A stretch of 64,000 nt of DNA from assembly GCF_017255295.1 (NCBI RefSeq), contig NZ_JAFKDE010000008.1, positions 62,001-126,000 of the forward strand, read 5' to 3'. The translations under genes were made by a program, and so were the position numbers. The notes beneath the pieces were generated by a model. The model did not search any database. It was not told where the DNA came from and worked only from the letters and a program-made list of their open reading frames with translations. How positions within the stretch are numbered: the stretch's first letter is position 1; the number at the start of each line of letters is the position of its first letter. Source of the DNA: Nitratireductor aquimarinus (lineage in GTDB: Bacteria > Pseudomonadota > Alphaproteobacteria > Rhizobiales > Rhizobiaceae). This document shows, piece after piece, positions 52,891 to 61,965 of this stretch.

Positions 52891-54919
52891 ATCTTCCCTC
52901 GCCATCGCTGTCGATATTGGCGGCACCTTTACCGACATCTCCCTTCTCGACCGGTCGAGCGGAAAAGTGTGGCGGGCCAAGACGCCCAGTGTGCCGCAGG
53001 ATCCTTCCGAGGCCTTTCTGACCGGCATAAGACTGGCGCTCGCGGATGCGGGCGCGGAGGCGAGCGAACTTGCCCGCGTGCTGCATGGCACGACCGTCGC
53101 CACCAACATGATACTTGAGGGCAAGGGCGCGCGTACGGCGCTTGTCACCACACGCGGCTTTCGCCACGTGCTCGCCATCGGCCGGCAGGACATCCCGCGC
53201 AAGGCCAATCTCTACAACTGGGTGAAGCCCGAGCGCCCCGTTCCCGCATCGCGGATCGTCGAGGTGGATGAACGGCTTGCGGCAGGCGGCGCGGTTCTGG
53301 AAAGGCTTGACGAAGACAGTGTCAGGCAGGCGGCGAGCGCCATTCGCACCATGAATGTGGAAGCCGTTGGTGTCTGCCTCATGCATGCGTTCGCCAATCC
53401 CGCGCATGAAAGGCGGGTGGCCGAAATTCTGCGGGAGGAACTGCCGGACATTGCGGTGACGATCTCGACCGATGTGCTGCCCGTGGTGCGTGAATATGAG
53501 CGTTCGCTCACCACTGCGCTGAATGCTGCGGTGATGCCGGGGGTCACAAGCTATGTTGGCCGGCTGGAACGCCGGCTCGAAGATGAAAAGGTCGCCGCCC
53601 CGCTGCTTCTGATGAAGTCGAATGGCGGAGTGGCCGGTGCGGCGGCAATCCGCGAAGCGCCAGCGCTTACGGCGTTGTCGGGGCCAGCGGCCGGGGTGGT
53701 CGGTGCACGCGCGATTGCCGCCGCATGTGGCATTCGCGATCTGATCACCGTCGATATCGGCGGAACCAGCGCCGACATTTGCCTGATCAAGGATGGCAGG
53801 ATCGACCTCACGCAGCATGGCAAGGTCGGCGACTGGCCGCTGCCGCTGCCGATGGTGGACATGGTGACGATTGGTGCCGGCGGCGGATCGATTGCCGCCG
53901 TCGAGGACGCGACCCTGACCGTGGGGCCACGCAGCGCCGGCGCAAGGCCGGGGCCTGCGGCCTATGGCCATGGGGGGCAGGATGCGACCGTCACCGATGC
54001 CCATGTGGTGCTTGGTCATCTGCCTGAGAAGCTGCTGGGCGGGCGCATGGGCCTTGATGTCGAGGCCGCGCGCGAGGTGGTGCGAAAAGGGGTCGCCGAA
54101 CCGCTGGGCCTGTCGCTCGAGGCAGCAGCGCGCGGCGTTCTCCAGATCGTCGACAACCACATGGTTGGCGCTGTTCGTGTGGTGTCCGTCGAGCGCGGGC
54201 ACGATCCGCGTCACTTCACACTGGTCCCCTTCGGCGGGGCCGGCCCGCTGCATGGCTGCGCCCTTGCGGAGCTGTTGGGCATTTCGCGCGTGATGTTCCC
54301 GCCCGCGCCGGGTGTGCTTTGTGCCGACGGGCTGCTTGCAGCCGATCTCAAGGCCGAGTTCAGCCGGACCCTGCCAAAAGCCGGGGCGATTGATGTCGTG
54401 ACCGCGAATGGCATTTTCGGGGAGCTTGAACAGCAGGCCGATGCGTGGCTGACGGTGGAGGGCGTTCCCGAAGACAAGCGGCAGACGGATCGCGTGGCGC
54501 TGTTGCGCTATTACGGGCAGGGTGGCGAAATAGCGATCCCCTGGGCGGAAACGCGCGAAGCCGTGGAAGAGGCTTTCACCGCCGAACACAAGGCGCTCTA
54601 CGGTTTTGCGCTTGATGCGCCCATCGAACTGGTCACGCTGCGGGTTGAGGCCACGGGTCTGACATCGGAACCGCCGCGTGACGGGCTTCAACCGGGTGGT
54701 TCCCTTGAAGCTTACGATCATGCGCCGGTGCAGTTTGCCGATGGAACCCGTGACGTTCCGCTGATCGACCGCAACACAATCGGGGCCGGGACACGCTTCG
54801 ATGGACCGGTTATCCTCACGCAGCTCGACACAACGATTCTCGTGCCGCCGGGCTGGACGGGCGAGGCGCATGCGGTTGGAGCGATCATCCTCACACGACA
54901 GGAAGGAACGGCTGCATGA
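52877..54919 (+). CDS. hyuA: HyuA subunit of ATP-dependent hydantoinase/5-oxoprolinase
   Basis: A 680-residue HyuA-family protein of the acetate/sugar-kinase/actin fold. AVDIGGTFTDISLL near the N terminus is the phosphate-1 loop, LHGTTVATNMILEGKGA follows, and VDIGGTSADICLI and IGAGGGSIAAVEDATL are the central nucleotide motifs; FGGAGPLHGCALAE lies later. ATG 52877 has AGGAG 7 nt upstream; 52871 is too close to it. The pair hydrolyses hydantoins, 5-oxoproline or related rings with ATP. Acetone-carboxylase-type activity is unlikely without the third subunit. Confidence 0.92.
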   Translation: MSSAESSLAIAVDIGGTFTDISLLDRSSGKVWRAKTPSVPQDPSEAFLTGIRLALADAGAEASELARVLHGTTVATNMILEGKGARTALVTTRGFRHVLAIGRQDIPRKANLYNWVKPERPVPASRIVEVDERLAAGGAVLERLDEDSVRQAASAIRTMNVEAVGVCLMHAFANPAHERRVAEILREELPDIAVTISTDVLPVVREYERSLTTALNAAVMPGVTSYVGRLERRLEDEKVAAPLLLMKSNGGVAGAAAIREAPALTALSGPAAGVVGARAIAAACGIRDLITVDIGGTSADICLIKDGRIDLTQHGKVGDWPLPLPMVDMVTIGAGGGSIAAVEDATLTVGPRSAGARPGPAAYGHGGQDATVTDAHVVLGHLPEKLLGGRMGLDVEAAREVVRKGVAEPLGLSLEAAARGVLQIVDNHMVGAVRVVSVERGHDPRHFTLVPFGGAGPLHGCALAELLGISRVMFPPAPGVLCADGLLAADLKAEFSRTLPKAGAIDVVTANGIFGELEQQADAWLTVEGVPEDKRQTDRVALLRYYGQGGEIAIPWAETREAVEEAFTAEHKALYGFALDAPIELVTLRVEATGLTSEPPRDGLQPGGSLEAYDHAPVQFADGTRDVPLIDRNTIGAGTRFDGPVILTQLDTTILVPPGWTGEAHAVGAIILTRQEGTAA

Positions 54920-56286
54920 GTGCTTCTGACGACGAATTGCAGAAAGTCTTCGAGCATGTGGACGCCAACAGCGAGGCGTTTATCGCGCGGGTGATGGACT
55001 ATGTGAGCCATCCGAGCATCAGCGCTCACGACATTGGCATTCGCGAGGTCGCCGATCTGCTCGTCGACATGCTGAAAGGGCTCGGCATGGAGGCGGAAAC
55101 GGTTGCGACAAAGAACCATCCGATGGTTCTTGCCAGGCGCGATGTCTCACCCGACAAGCCGACCATCCTGCTCTACGGTCACTATGACGTTCAGCCGCCG
55201 GACCCGCTGGAGCTATGGGACAGCCCGCCCTTCGAGCCGACCATCCGCAACGGAAGGATCTATGCGCGGGGCATTGGCGACAACAAGGGCCAGCACTTCG
55301 CCCAGATTCTCGCCATCGAGTCCCATCTGGCCGTTCATGGCGATCTTCCGTGCAACATCATCTTTCTATTGGAAGGCGAGGAGGAGATTGGCAGTCCGCA
55401 CATTGCCGACTTCGTGCGCGAACATGCGGTTCGCCTGCAGGCCGATCTTGTGGTGACCTCGGACGGGCCGCTGCATGAGACGGGGTTGCCTGTGGTCACG
55501 TTTGGCGTGCGTGGTGTGGCGGGGTTTGAACTGCGGGCCAAAACAGCCGGGCGCGATGTTCACTCCGGCAATTTCGGCGGTGTCGTGCCGAACGCCGCCT
55601 GGAAGCTGGTCCATCTCCTTTCGACGATGAAGAACGCCGCAGGCGAGATCACCATCGAAGGGCTGACGGAACCGGTGATCCCGGCGACGAACTCGGAGCG
55701 GGAGGCGATCTCGAAAATTCCGCTCGACGTGGAGGAGGTCAAGGCCGAACTCGGACTGGCCGAACTGGATGGTCCGCTGGAGCGGGGCTATTTCGATCGC
55801 CTGATGTTCCACCCGACCCTGACGATCAACGGCTTTCACAGCGGCTATGACGGACCGGGAATGAAGACGGTTCTGCCCTGCGAGGCATTCGTGAAATGCG
55901 ATATCAGGCTGGTTGAGCCGCTGACGCCGGACTACGCCTTCGAGAAGGTGGCCGCGCATGTGGAGCGTCACGCGCCGGATGTCGAATTCATACCGCTGAA
56001 CGGCATGCTTCCTTCCAAGACGCCGATGGACTCGCCCTATGCGGAGGCGATCAGCAAGGCCGTGAAGGCTGCGCGCGGCGTGGAGCCGCTGCTCTATCCG
56101 ACGGTTGGCGGCAGCCTGCCGGATTATGTCTTCACGAAGATCCTGAAGAAGCCGGCTTTCGTGGTGCCCTATGCGAATGCCGACGAAGCCAATCATGCGC
56201 CCAACGAAAACCTCGAGGTTGAGCGCTTCATTGATGGGATCAAGACGGGTGCTGCGCTGCTGACCGAGATCGGCCGCATGCGCTAG
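54916..56286 (+). CDS. M20-family dipeptidase
   Basis: A 456-residue metallopeptidase. LYGHYDVQPPDPLELW supplies the first His and Asp, ARGIGDNKGQ the bridging Asp, LLEGEEEIGSP the catalytic Glu and Glu ligand, and the late NADEANHAPNENL the His ligand. A lid domain with DVHSGNFGG lies between. The DVQPP form belongs to broad dipeptidases rather than to carbamoylases, although an N-carbamoyl amino acid is possible as substrate. It overlaps hyuA by 4 bp and ends the operon at a clear terminator. Confidence 0.92.
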   Translation: MSASDDELQKVFEHVDANSEAFIARVMDYVSHPSISAHDIGIREVADLLVDMLKGLGMEAETVATKNHPMVLARRDVSPDKPTILLYGHYDVQPPDPLELWDSPPFEPTIRNGRIYARGIGDNKGQHFAQILAIESHLAVHGDLPCNIIFLLEGEEEIGSPHIADFVREHAVRLQADLVVTSDGPLHETGLPVVTFGVRGVAGFELRAKTAGRDVHSGNFGGVVPNAAWKLVHLLSTMKNAAGEITIEGLTEPVIPATNSEREAISKIPLDVEEVKAELGLAELDGPLERGYFDRLMFHPTLTINGFHSGYDGPGMKTVLPCEAFVKCDIRLVEPLTPDYAFEKVAAHVERHAPDVEFIPLNGMLPSKTPMDSPYAEAISKAVKAARGVEPLLYPTVGGSLPDYVFTKILKKPAFVVPYANADEANHAPNENLEVERFIDGIKTGAALLTEIGRMR

Positions 56287-56308
56287 CTGTCAGTGTTGCT
56301 TGAATGAA

Positions 56309-56344
56309 GGGCGCACCGTGCCTTGAAGCCGGTGCGCCCTTTTT
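56309..56344 (+). terminator. Rho-independent terminator after the M20 gene
   Basis: A perfect 10-bp stem (GGGCGCACCG 56309-56318, CGGTGCGCCC 56330-56339) and TTTTT at 56340-56344, 22 nt after the operon end. Leading AA bases also give weak function for the convergent S15-type gene. Confidence 0.9.
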
Positions 56345-56362
56345 GCATGCGCCAGACAGCGC

Positions 56363-58357
56363 TTACATGAAATCACGGGGAATGGATTTCTCGTAGGTCT
56401 TCGAGAACAGCGGCTGGCCGTTCTCGAAAGCGCTCACGCGTGCGCTGACAAGCCATTGATCGCGCGTGCAGGAAAGTGTCGACGTGATCTTCGTGACGGC
56501 TTCCCAGCCCGGCCGCGACTGGATCGTGGTCCATTTGATGTCGGCGCGCATGGATTGCGGATCGTCAGGCGAGATGGACCAGTCCTCGTCGCGGATTTCC
56601 TGCATCTGAAGCCCGTGGACCGGATGCACTTCCGCGCCGGTGTCTTCCTGCAGCCGGTAGTGCGTGACGCCGGCAATCAGATCCCTGACCACTTCGCGCC
56701 TGCTCTTTGCCGGGGCGGGCATGTCGTATTTTGGCAGGGGATCGGGGTTGGCCGGTTCGGGCAGGGTGATGCGCTCATGCGCGCCGAGAAGTGGCATGGA
56801 AAGACGCAGGCTGCCCGTGTCTATCGTCAGGCCCGGCGCATCCGGCGAAGGCAGGATGAGCGGCCAGTAGGATGTCGAGAGTGCAATCTTGATCCGGTGG
56901 CCGGGGCCAAAGCGATAGCCCATATTGTCGAGCTGCATGCGGATGCGGGTGGGCTCGTCATGCGGCATGGCTTCCGGCGCAGCGTTTCCGTTGCGGTGGG
57001 CAAGGTTGAGAACGCCATAGCAGACGCGGGTTTCCGTGCCGTCGGGATGCACGTCGATGATCCGCGCGGCGAGGTTCTCCCAGTCGGCGCTGCACCGCAC
57101 GTCCAGAACGAGTTCCGGCATGCCGAGATAGACCGCTTCCTCTTCAAGCGGATCGGTTTTGAAGCACAGCGAGCCGCCATTGTCGATCCGCTGGTCGCCG
57201 GCAAGCTCCGGGCCGGGCGCGGTGGTGAACCAGTCGCCGGCCGCTGTGCCCGTGTCGAGCGGGGAGCGCAGGAAGTGCTGGCCCGTTCCGCTGTTTGCTT
57301 CGCCGAGAGCAAGCGCGCCGCCAGCCGAGACGCCGTAAAGGTCGTTTTGCGGCGTCTCCCAGCGTTGCTTGGCGACCCAGAAGCCGGGGTCCACTTCGCG
57401 GCGCAGCAGCGGGCGAGCGCCGTCAATGATGTAGGCGCGCATCTGCGGCAGGTTTTCCGCACCCGTGTCGCCATCCTCAAGCCAGTGTTTCCACCAGGCG
57501 ATGGCCTCGGCGTGGAAATCGACGCGGGGTCTGGGCCATGCGAAGTGCGGGTATTTGTGAACCCAGGGGCCGATCAGCGCCTTGGCCGTATCGCCGATGC
57601 CCTCGATCGCCTTGAGCGGGGTGTTGCGATAACCGTCGGCCCAGCCGGCGATGACCAGCGAAGGAACGGTGACGTCGGCAAAATTCTCGCAGATGGAGCC
57701 CTGCTGCCAGTAGGCGTCGCGGCGCTGATGCGCGAGCCATTCGGCCATGAAGAAAGGTTCGTTCTCCAGCCGGTCCAGCCACATCTCGCGCCAGCTCTCG
57801 CCGGCCACGGCAATGTCGGGCGAGCGGGACTGGTAAGCGAGCATGGTTCCCGCCCAGGAGGCCTGCGCGGAAAGCTGCGTGCCATTCTTGTAGTGGATGT
57901 CGTCGTTGTAGCGATCCGTGGTGGAGGCAATGGAAATCACCGCCTTGAGCTGCGGCGGCCGGAGCGCTGCGACCTGAAGGCCGTTGAAGCCGCCCCAGGA
58001 AATTCCCATCATGCCGACATTGCCGTTGGACCAGGGCTGTGCGGCGATCCATTCGAGGATTTCGCAGGCGTCGGACAGCTCGCGTGGCGTGTATTCCCCG
58101 TCGATCACGCCTTCGGATTCGCCGGAACCACGAATGTCGACGCGCACGCCGGCAATGCCTGCTGCGGCAAAGACCGGATAGGTGGATTCATCGCGTGCTT
58201 CCGTGCCGCCCCGCTTGCGATAGGGCAGATATTCGAGAACCGCCGGCACCGGGCGGTCCTGCGCGCAATCGGGCATCCAGATGCGGGTCGCCAGACGCGT
58301 GCCGTCCCTGAGTGTGATCCAGTGATCTTCGGATGTCGTGAAGCCTTGTTGCGACAT
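56363..58357 (-). CDS. CocE/NonD-family (S15-type) alpha/beta hydrolase
   Basis: A 664-residue hydrolase. Residues about 10-300 form the alpha/beta-hydrolase domain with nucleophile S120 in GMMGISWGGFNG, preceded by GVRVDIRGSGESEG, typical of the X-Pro dipeptidyl-peptidase S15/cocaine-esterase group; a helical cap lies at about 150-230. Residues about 380-560 form the C-terminal jelly-roll (PELVLDVRCSADWENLAARI). Substrates may be peptides, acyl amino acids or esters. No signal peptide is seen. It is first in its direction before the second Dpp-type set, 65 nt after the gene for the fused ATPase. Confidence 0.9.
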   Translation of the reverse strand: MSQQGFTTSEDHWITLRDGTRLATRIWMPDCAQDRPVPAVLEYLPYRKRGGTEARDESTYPVFAAAGIAGVRVDIRGSGESEGVIDGEYTPRELSDACEILEWIAAQPWSNGNVGMMGISWGGFNGLQVAALRPPQLKAVISIASTTDRYNDDIHYKNGTQLSAQASWAGTMLAYQSRSPDIAVAGESWREMWLDRLENEPFFMAEWLAHQRRDAYWQQGSICENFADVTVPSLVIAGWADGYRNTPLKAIEGIGDTAKALIGPWVHKYPHFAWPRPRVDFHAEAIAWWKHWLEDGDTGAENLPQMRAYIIDGARPLLRREVDPGFWVAKQRWETPQNDLYGVSAGGALALGEANSGTGQHFLRSPLDTGTAAGDWFTTAPGPELAGDQRIDNGGSLCFKTDPLEEEAVYLGMPELVLDVRCSADWENLAARIIDVHPDGTETRVCYGVLNLAHRNGNAAPEAMPHDEPTRIRMQLDNMGYRFGPGHRIKIALSTSYWPLILPSPDAPGLTIDTGSLRLSMPLLGAHERITLPEPANPDPLPKYDMPAPAKSRREVVRDLIAGVTHYRLQEDTGAEVHPVHGLQMQEIRDEDWSISPDDPQSMRADIKWTTIQSRPGWEAVTKITSTLSCTRDQWLVSARVSAFENGQPLFSKTYEKSIPRDFM

Positions 58358-58422
58358 GATGAACCTTCTTGAGTTGGGTATGCGTGTCGCCCGGTGATCT
58401 CCTTGATCGCCCGGGCGACGGG

Positions 58423-60075
58423 TCAGTTGTCGGCGCTCTCGATCTGACGGGTGGAGAGCACCTCTTCGAGCCAGCCAAGCCGCATCTCCGGCACGGATTT
58501 GAGCAGGAGATCGGTGTAGGCGTCGAAGGGAGGGCTGAGCGCCCCGGATTTCGGTCCGAAGCGGACGAGGCGGCCGCGATGCATCACGGCGACGCTGTCG
58601 GCGATGGCGCGCACGATAGCGATGTCATGGGTGATGAAAATGTATGACAGGCCCCGTTCGCGCTGCAGTCCGGTCAGCAGTTTGAGGATGCCGTCCGCCA
58701 CCAGCGGATCGAGCGCCGAGGTGGGCTCGTCACAGATGATCAGGTCCGGTTTTGCCGCCAGCGCACGGGCGATGGCCACACGCTGTTTCTGCCCGCCGGA
58801 AAGCTCTGCGGGATAGCGGTCGATGAAGCCCTGGCCCATCTCGATCTGATCGAGCAGCTCACCAACGCGCCGGCGCTGTCCGGCACCGCGCAGCCCTTCG
58901 TAAAAGCGCAGCGGACGGCCGATGATCTGACCGACGGTCTGGCGCGGATTCATGGCCGTATCGGCCATCTGGTAGATCATCTGCATGCGGCGCAATTGCT
59001 CGCGCGTGCGGTGCTTCAGCTGCGGCGGCAGTGTTTCGCCATCGAAGCGGACGTCGCCCGTATTCGGGGCGAGGAGGCCGGTCGCGACACGGGCAAGCGT
59101 CGATTTGCCCGAACCGCTCTCGCCAACGATGGCGAGCGTCTGCCCTCTGGGCACGTGAAGGGACACATCGTGCAGAACGGGTGTCGGGCCATAGGCGGCG
59201 TTGATGCCCGCCATTTCGAAGAAGCGGTCCGACTGCTCCGCAGCCTCGGTGTGGCGCACCGCACGCACATTCACCAGATCGCGCGTGTAGTCTTCATCCG
59301 GGTTCTCGATGATCTTGCGCGTGTCGGCATGTTCCACGGTTTCCCCATGGCGCAGCACCATGATGTCGTCGGCCACCTGCGCGACAACGGCAAGGTCGTG
59401 CGTGATGTAGAGGGCCGCCGTACCGGTCTGCTCTATGGCGCTCTTGATGGCAGCAAGCACGTCGATCTGGGTGGTCACGTCGAGCGCCGTGGTGGGCTCG
59501 TCGAACACGATCAGTTCCGGCTCGGGGCAAAGCGCCATGGCTGTCATGGCGCGCTGAAGCTGACCGCCGGAAACCTGATGCGGGAAGCGGTTGCCGAAGG
59601 TTTCGGGCTCCGGCAGACCCAGCAGGCCGAAGAGGCGCACCGCACGGGCGCGCGCCTCGTCTGCGGTCGCGAGGCCATGGCGCAGCGTGGCCTCGATCAC
59701 CTGATCCATGAGCCGGTGGGCCGGATTGAACGAGGCTGCCGCCGACTGCGAGACATAGCAGACCCGCGTACCGCGCACGCCGCGTATGCCCCGGCGGCCG
59801 AGCCCCAGAATGTCTTCGCCATCGAGAAGAACCCTGCCGCCGGTGATCTTCACGCCGCCGCGCCCATAGGCGAGTGCGGCGAGGCCGATGGTGGACTTTC
59901 CGGCACCTGATTCACCGATCAGGCCAAGCACCTTTCCGCGTTCCAGATCGAAGCTCACGCCCTTGACGATCTCGATTTTGCGCGGCGGCTCGCCGGGTGG
60001 GTAAGCGGTTGCGCCGATGCGCAGATCGCGCACCTGCAACAGGGGCCTTTTGTCGGTTTCGAGGGGCTTATCCAT
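58423..60075 (-). CDS. Fused Dpp-type ABC ATPase (DppD-DppF in one chain)
   Basis: A 550-residue protein with two complete ATPase domains. Domain 1 (about 8-265): GLIGESGAGKSTIGL, signature VSGGQLQRAMTAMAL, LIVFDEPTTALDV. Domain 2 (about 290-540): AIVGESGSGKSTLARV, LSGGQKQRVAIARAL, LIICDEPTSALDP. Fusion of the two peptide-importer ATPases is common in alphaproteobacteria. The Cys-rich tail of separate DppD/DppF proteins is absent. It overlaps the dppC-type gene by 8 bp. Confidence 0.92.
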   Translation of the reverse strand: MDKPLETDKRPLLQVRDLRIGATAYPPGEPPRKIEIVKGVSFDLERGKVLGLIGESGAGKSTIGLAALAYGRGGVKITGGRVLLDGEDILGLGRRGIRGVRGTRVCYVSQSAAASFNPAHRLMDQVIEATLRHGLATADEARARAVRLFGLLGLPEPETFGNRFPHQVSGGQLQRAMTAMALCPEPELIVFDEPTTALDVTTQIDVLAAIKSAIEQTGTAALYITHDLAVVAQVADDIMVLRHGETVEHADTRKIIENPDEDYTRDLVNVRAVRHTEAAEQSDRFFEMAGINAAYGPTPVLHDVSLHVPRGQTLAIVGESGSGKSTLARVATGLLAPNTGDVRFDGETLPPQLKHRTREQLRRMQMIYQMADTAMNPRQTVGQIIGRPLRFYEGLRGAGQRRRVGELLDQIEMGQGFIDRYPAELSGGQKQRVAIARALAAKPDLIICDEPTSALDPLVADGILKLLTGLQRERGLSYIFITHDIAIVRAIADSVAVMHRGRLVRFGPKSGALSPPFDAYTDLLLKSVPEMRLGWLEEVLSTRQIESADN

Positions 60076-60901
60076 CGCCGCGCCCTCCTTTCAGGCTTGA
60101 TGTGCGCTTCAGGAGCCAGTCGACCACCAGATTGATGGAGACGGTGAGCACGGCAATCGCCGCGCCCGGCACGAGCGCTGCGGAGACACCGAAAATGATG
60201 CCATCCTTGTTGTCCTTGACCATGCCGCCCCAGTCGGCGGTTGGCGGCTGAATGCCGAGACCGAGAAACGAGAGGGTGGAGATGAACAGAACCGCAAAGG
60301 CGAGCCGCAAACCGAACTCCGCCAGAAGCGGGGTCAGGGCATTGGGCAGGATTTCGCGGAAGATGATCCACAGCGTGCCTTCGCCCCGCAGCCTTGCGGC
60401 CTCCACGAAGTCCATCGTGGACAGGTCGAGCGCCAGCGCGCGGCCAAGCCGGAAGACGCGGGTGGCGTCGAGCACGGCCATAACCAGAATGAGCACGGTC
60501 ATGTTCTGGGGCAGCGCGCTCAGAACGATGAGGGCGAAGATCAGCGTCGGGATCGACATCAGGAGATCGTTGATGCGCGACAGACCGACATCGACCGGTC
60601 CGCGCATGGCGGCAGCGGCGAAGCTCAGGAACGAGCCGAGCGAGAAGGCCAGCACCGTGGAGACGAAGGCGACGAAGAGCGTCGTGCGTGCGCCGTAGAT
60701 CAGGCGGGACAGGAGATCCCGGCCAAGATTGTCGAGCCCGAGCAGGTATTCCGCACTGGATGGGGCCCAGGGATCGCCGACGATCTGGTTTTCGCCATAG
60801 GGCGCAAGCCACGGCGCAAAGAGGGCGCAGATCACGGCAACGGTGATACCCGCCATGCCGATCCACGCGGAGACCGGAATAGAGCGCAGCGTCTGTTTCA
60901 T
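60068..60901 (-). CDS. Dpp-type ABC permease (DppC), second importer
   Basis: A 277-residue permease with six predicted helices, LGLDNLGRDLLSRLIYGART near the N terminus and coupling loop MDFVEAARLRGEGTLWII followed by FREILPNALTPLLAE. It overlaps the DppB-type gene by 4 bp. Together with its partner it forms the channel of the importer served by the binding protein at 61966-63567. Confidence 0.91.
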   Translation of the reverse strand: MKQTLRSIPVSAWIGMAGITVAVICALFAPWLAPYGENQIVGDPWAPSSAEYLLGLDNLGRDLLSRLIYGARTTLFVAFVSTVLAFSLGSFLSFAAAAMRGPVDVGLSRINDLLMSIPTLIFALIVLSALPQNMTVLILVMAVLDATRVFRLGRALALDLSTMDFVEAARLRGEGTLWIIFREILPNALTPLLAEFGLRLAFAVLFISTLSFLGLGIQPPTADWGGMVKDNKDGIIFGVSAALVPGAAIAVLTVSINLVVDWLLKRTSSLKGGRGDG

Positions 60902-61899
60902 CGCGGGTGCCTCAGGCGGGGATTGGCGAGGACGGAGAGAATGTCCGCGGTCATGTTCAGGAGAATGTAGATGGCGGCGAACACCAGCCCGCAGGCCTGC
61001 ACGACGGGCAGGTCACGCACGGTCACGGCATCGACCATGTATTGCCCCATGCCCGGGTAGACGAAGACCACTTCGACCACCACAACACCGACGATGAGAT
61101 AGGCGAGGTTGAGCGCCACCACATTGATGATCGGCGCAAGCGCGTTTGGCGTTGCGTGACGCAGGATGGCGCGCCAGCGGCTGAGCCCCTTGAGCGCGGC
61201 CGTTTCCATATAGGCCGAATCCATCACGTTGATGATCGCTGCGCGGGTCATGCGCATCATGTGGGCGATGACCACGAGCACCAGCGTTGCAACGGGCAGG
61301 GCGATGGTCACGAGTTTCGCGCCAAGCCCCATGCTCGCATAGACGGTCGCGGGGAAGGCGGCGACGGGGTTTTTGACCACCAGCCACAGGATCAGCAGAT
61401 AGGCGACGAAGAACTCGGGCAGCGACACGGCGGCGAGCGAGAACAGGTTGATGAGCCTGTCGATGAGGCGGTCGCGATAAAGCACGGCGATGAGGCCAAG
61501 CCCGATGGACAGGGGCACCGCGATGATAGCGGCTGCGCCGGCGAGCAGCAGCGAGTTGCTGAGCCGGCTGCCGAGCTGCGCGCCGATATCCTGGCCACTG
61601 GCCCAGGAGTGCCCGAAATCGCCATGCAGAAGGCCGGCGACCCAGTCGAGATAGCGCGCATAGGCGGGCGCATCGAGGCCCAGTTCCGCGCGGATATTGG
61701 CCACGGCCTGCGGTGTTGCGGCCTGTCCGAGATAGGTTGTTGCGAAGTCGCCGGGCAAAGCTTCAATCCCGCCGAAGATCAGCAGGGAGCTGGCCACGAG
61801 GAGGACAAGGCTCAGAAGGAGCCTTCCGACGATGCGGGTTGTCAGCGGATAGCGGCCATGCAGCCGCGCGAGGGGAAATACCGGAATGTGATCATTCAT
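60898..61899 (-). CDS. Dpp-type ABC permease (DppB), second importer
   Basis: A 333-residue permease. FGGIEALPGDFATTYLG replaces the usual LxPGDP block, GHSWASGQDIGAQLGSRLSN follows, and the coupling loop is METAALKGLSRWRAILRHAT. It lies 66 nt after the binding-protein gene, across an imperfect hairpin. Confidence 0.91.
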   Translation of the reverse strand: MNDHIPVFPLARLHGRYPLTTRIVGRLLLSLVLLVASSLLIFGGIEALPGDFATTYLGQAATPQAVANIRAELGLDAPAYARYLDWVAGLLHGDFGHSWASGQDIGAQLGSRLSNSLLLAGAAAIIAVPLSIGLGLIAVLYRDRLIDRLINLFSLAAVSLPEFFVAYLLILWLVVKNPVAAFPATVYASMGLGAKLVTIALPVATLVLVVIAHMMRMTRAAIINVMDSAYMETAALKGLSRWRAILRHATPNALAPIINVVALNLAYLIVGVVVVEVVFVYPGMGQYMVDAVTVRDLPVVQACGLVFAAIYILLNMTADILSVLANPRLRHPR

Positions 61900-61914
61900 G
61901 TGTCTGATTGGTCG

Positions 61915-61952
61915 GACGCGCGCAGGCTGCTGGAAGGAGCCCGCGCGGCGTC
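61915..61952 (-). other. Imperfect intercistronic hairpin after the second Dpp-type binding-protein gene
   Basis: GACGCGCGC (61915-61923) pairs with GCGCGGCGTC (61943-61952) with one bulged G, around a 19-nt loop. Position and lack of a T-run match the hairpins after the other binding-protein genes. Confidence 0.45.
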
Positions 61953-61965
61953 TCCGTTTCAGGGA

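Noticed and set aside
52883-54871. 662-codon minus-strand open frame
   Set aside because: Antisense to hyuA, which carries all nucleotide-binding motifs.
56456-58372. 638-codon plus-strand open frame
   Set aside because: Antisense to the S15-type hydrolase with its GISWGG nucleophile motif.
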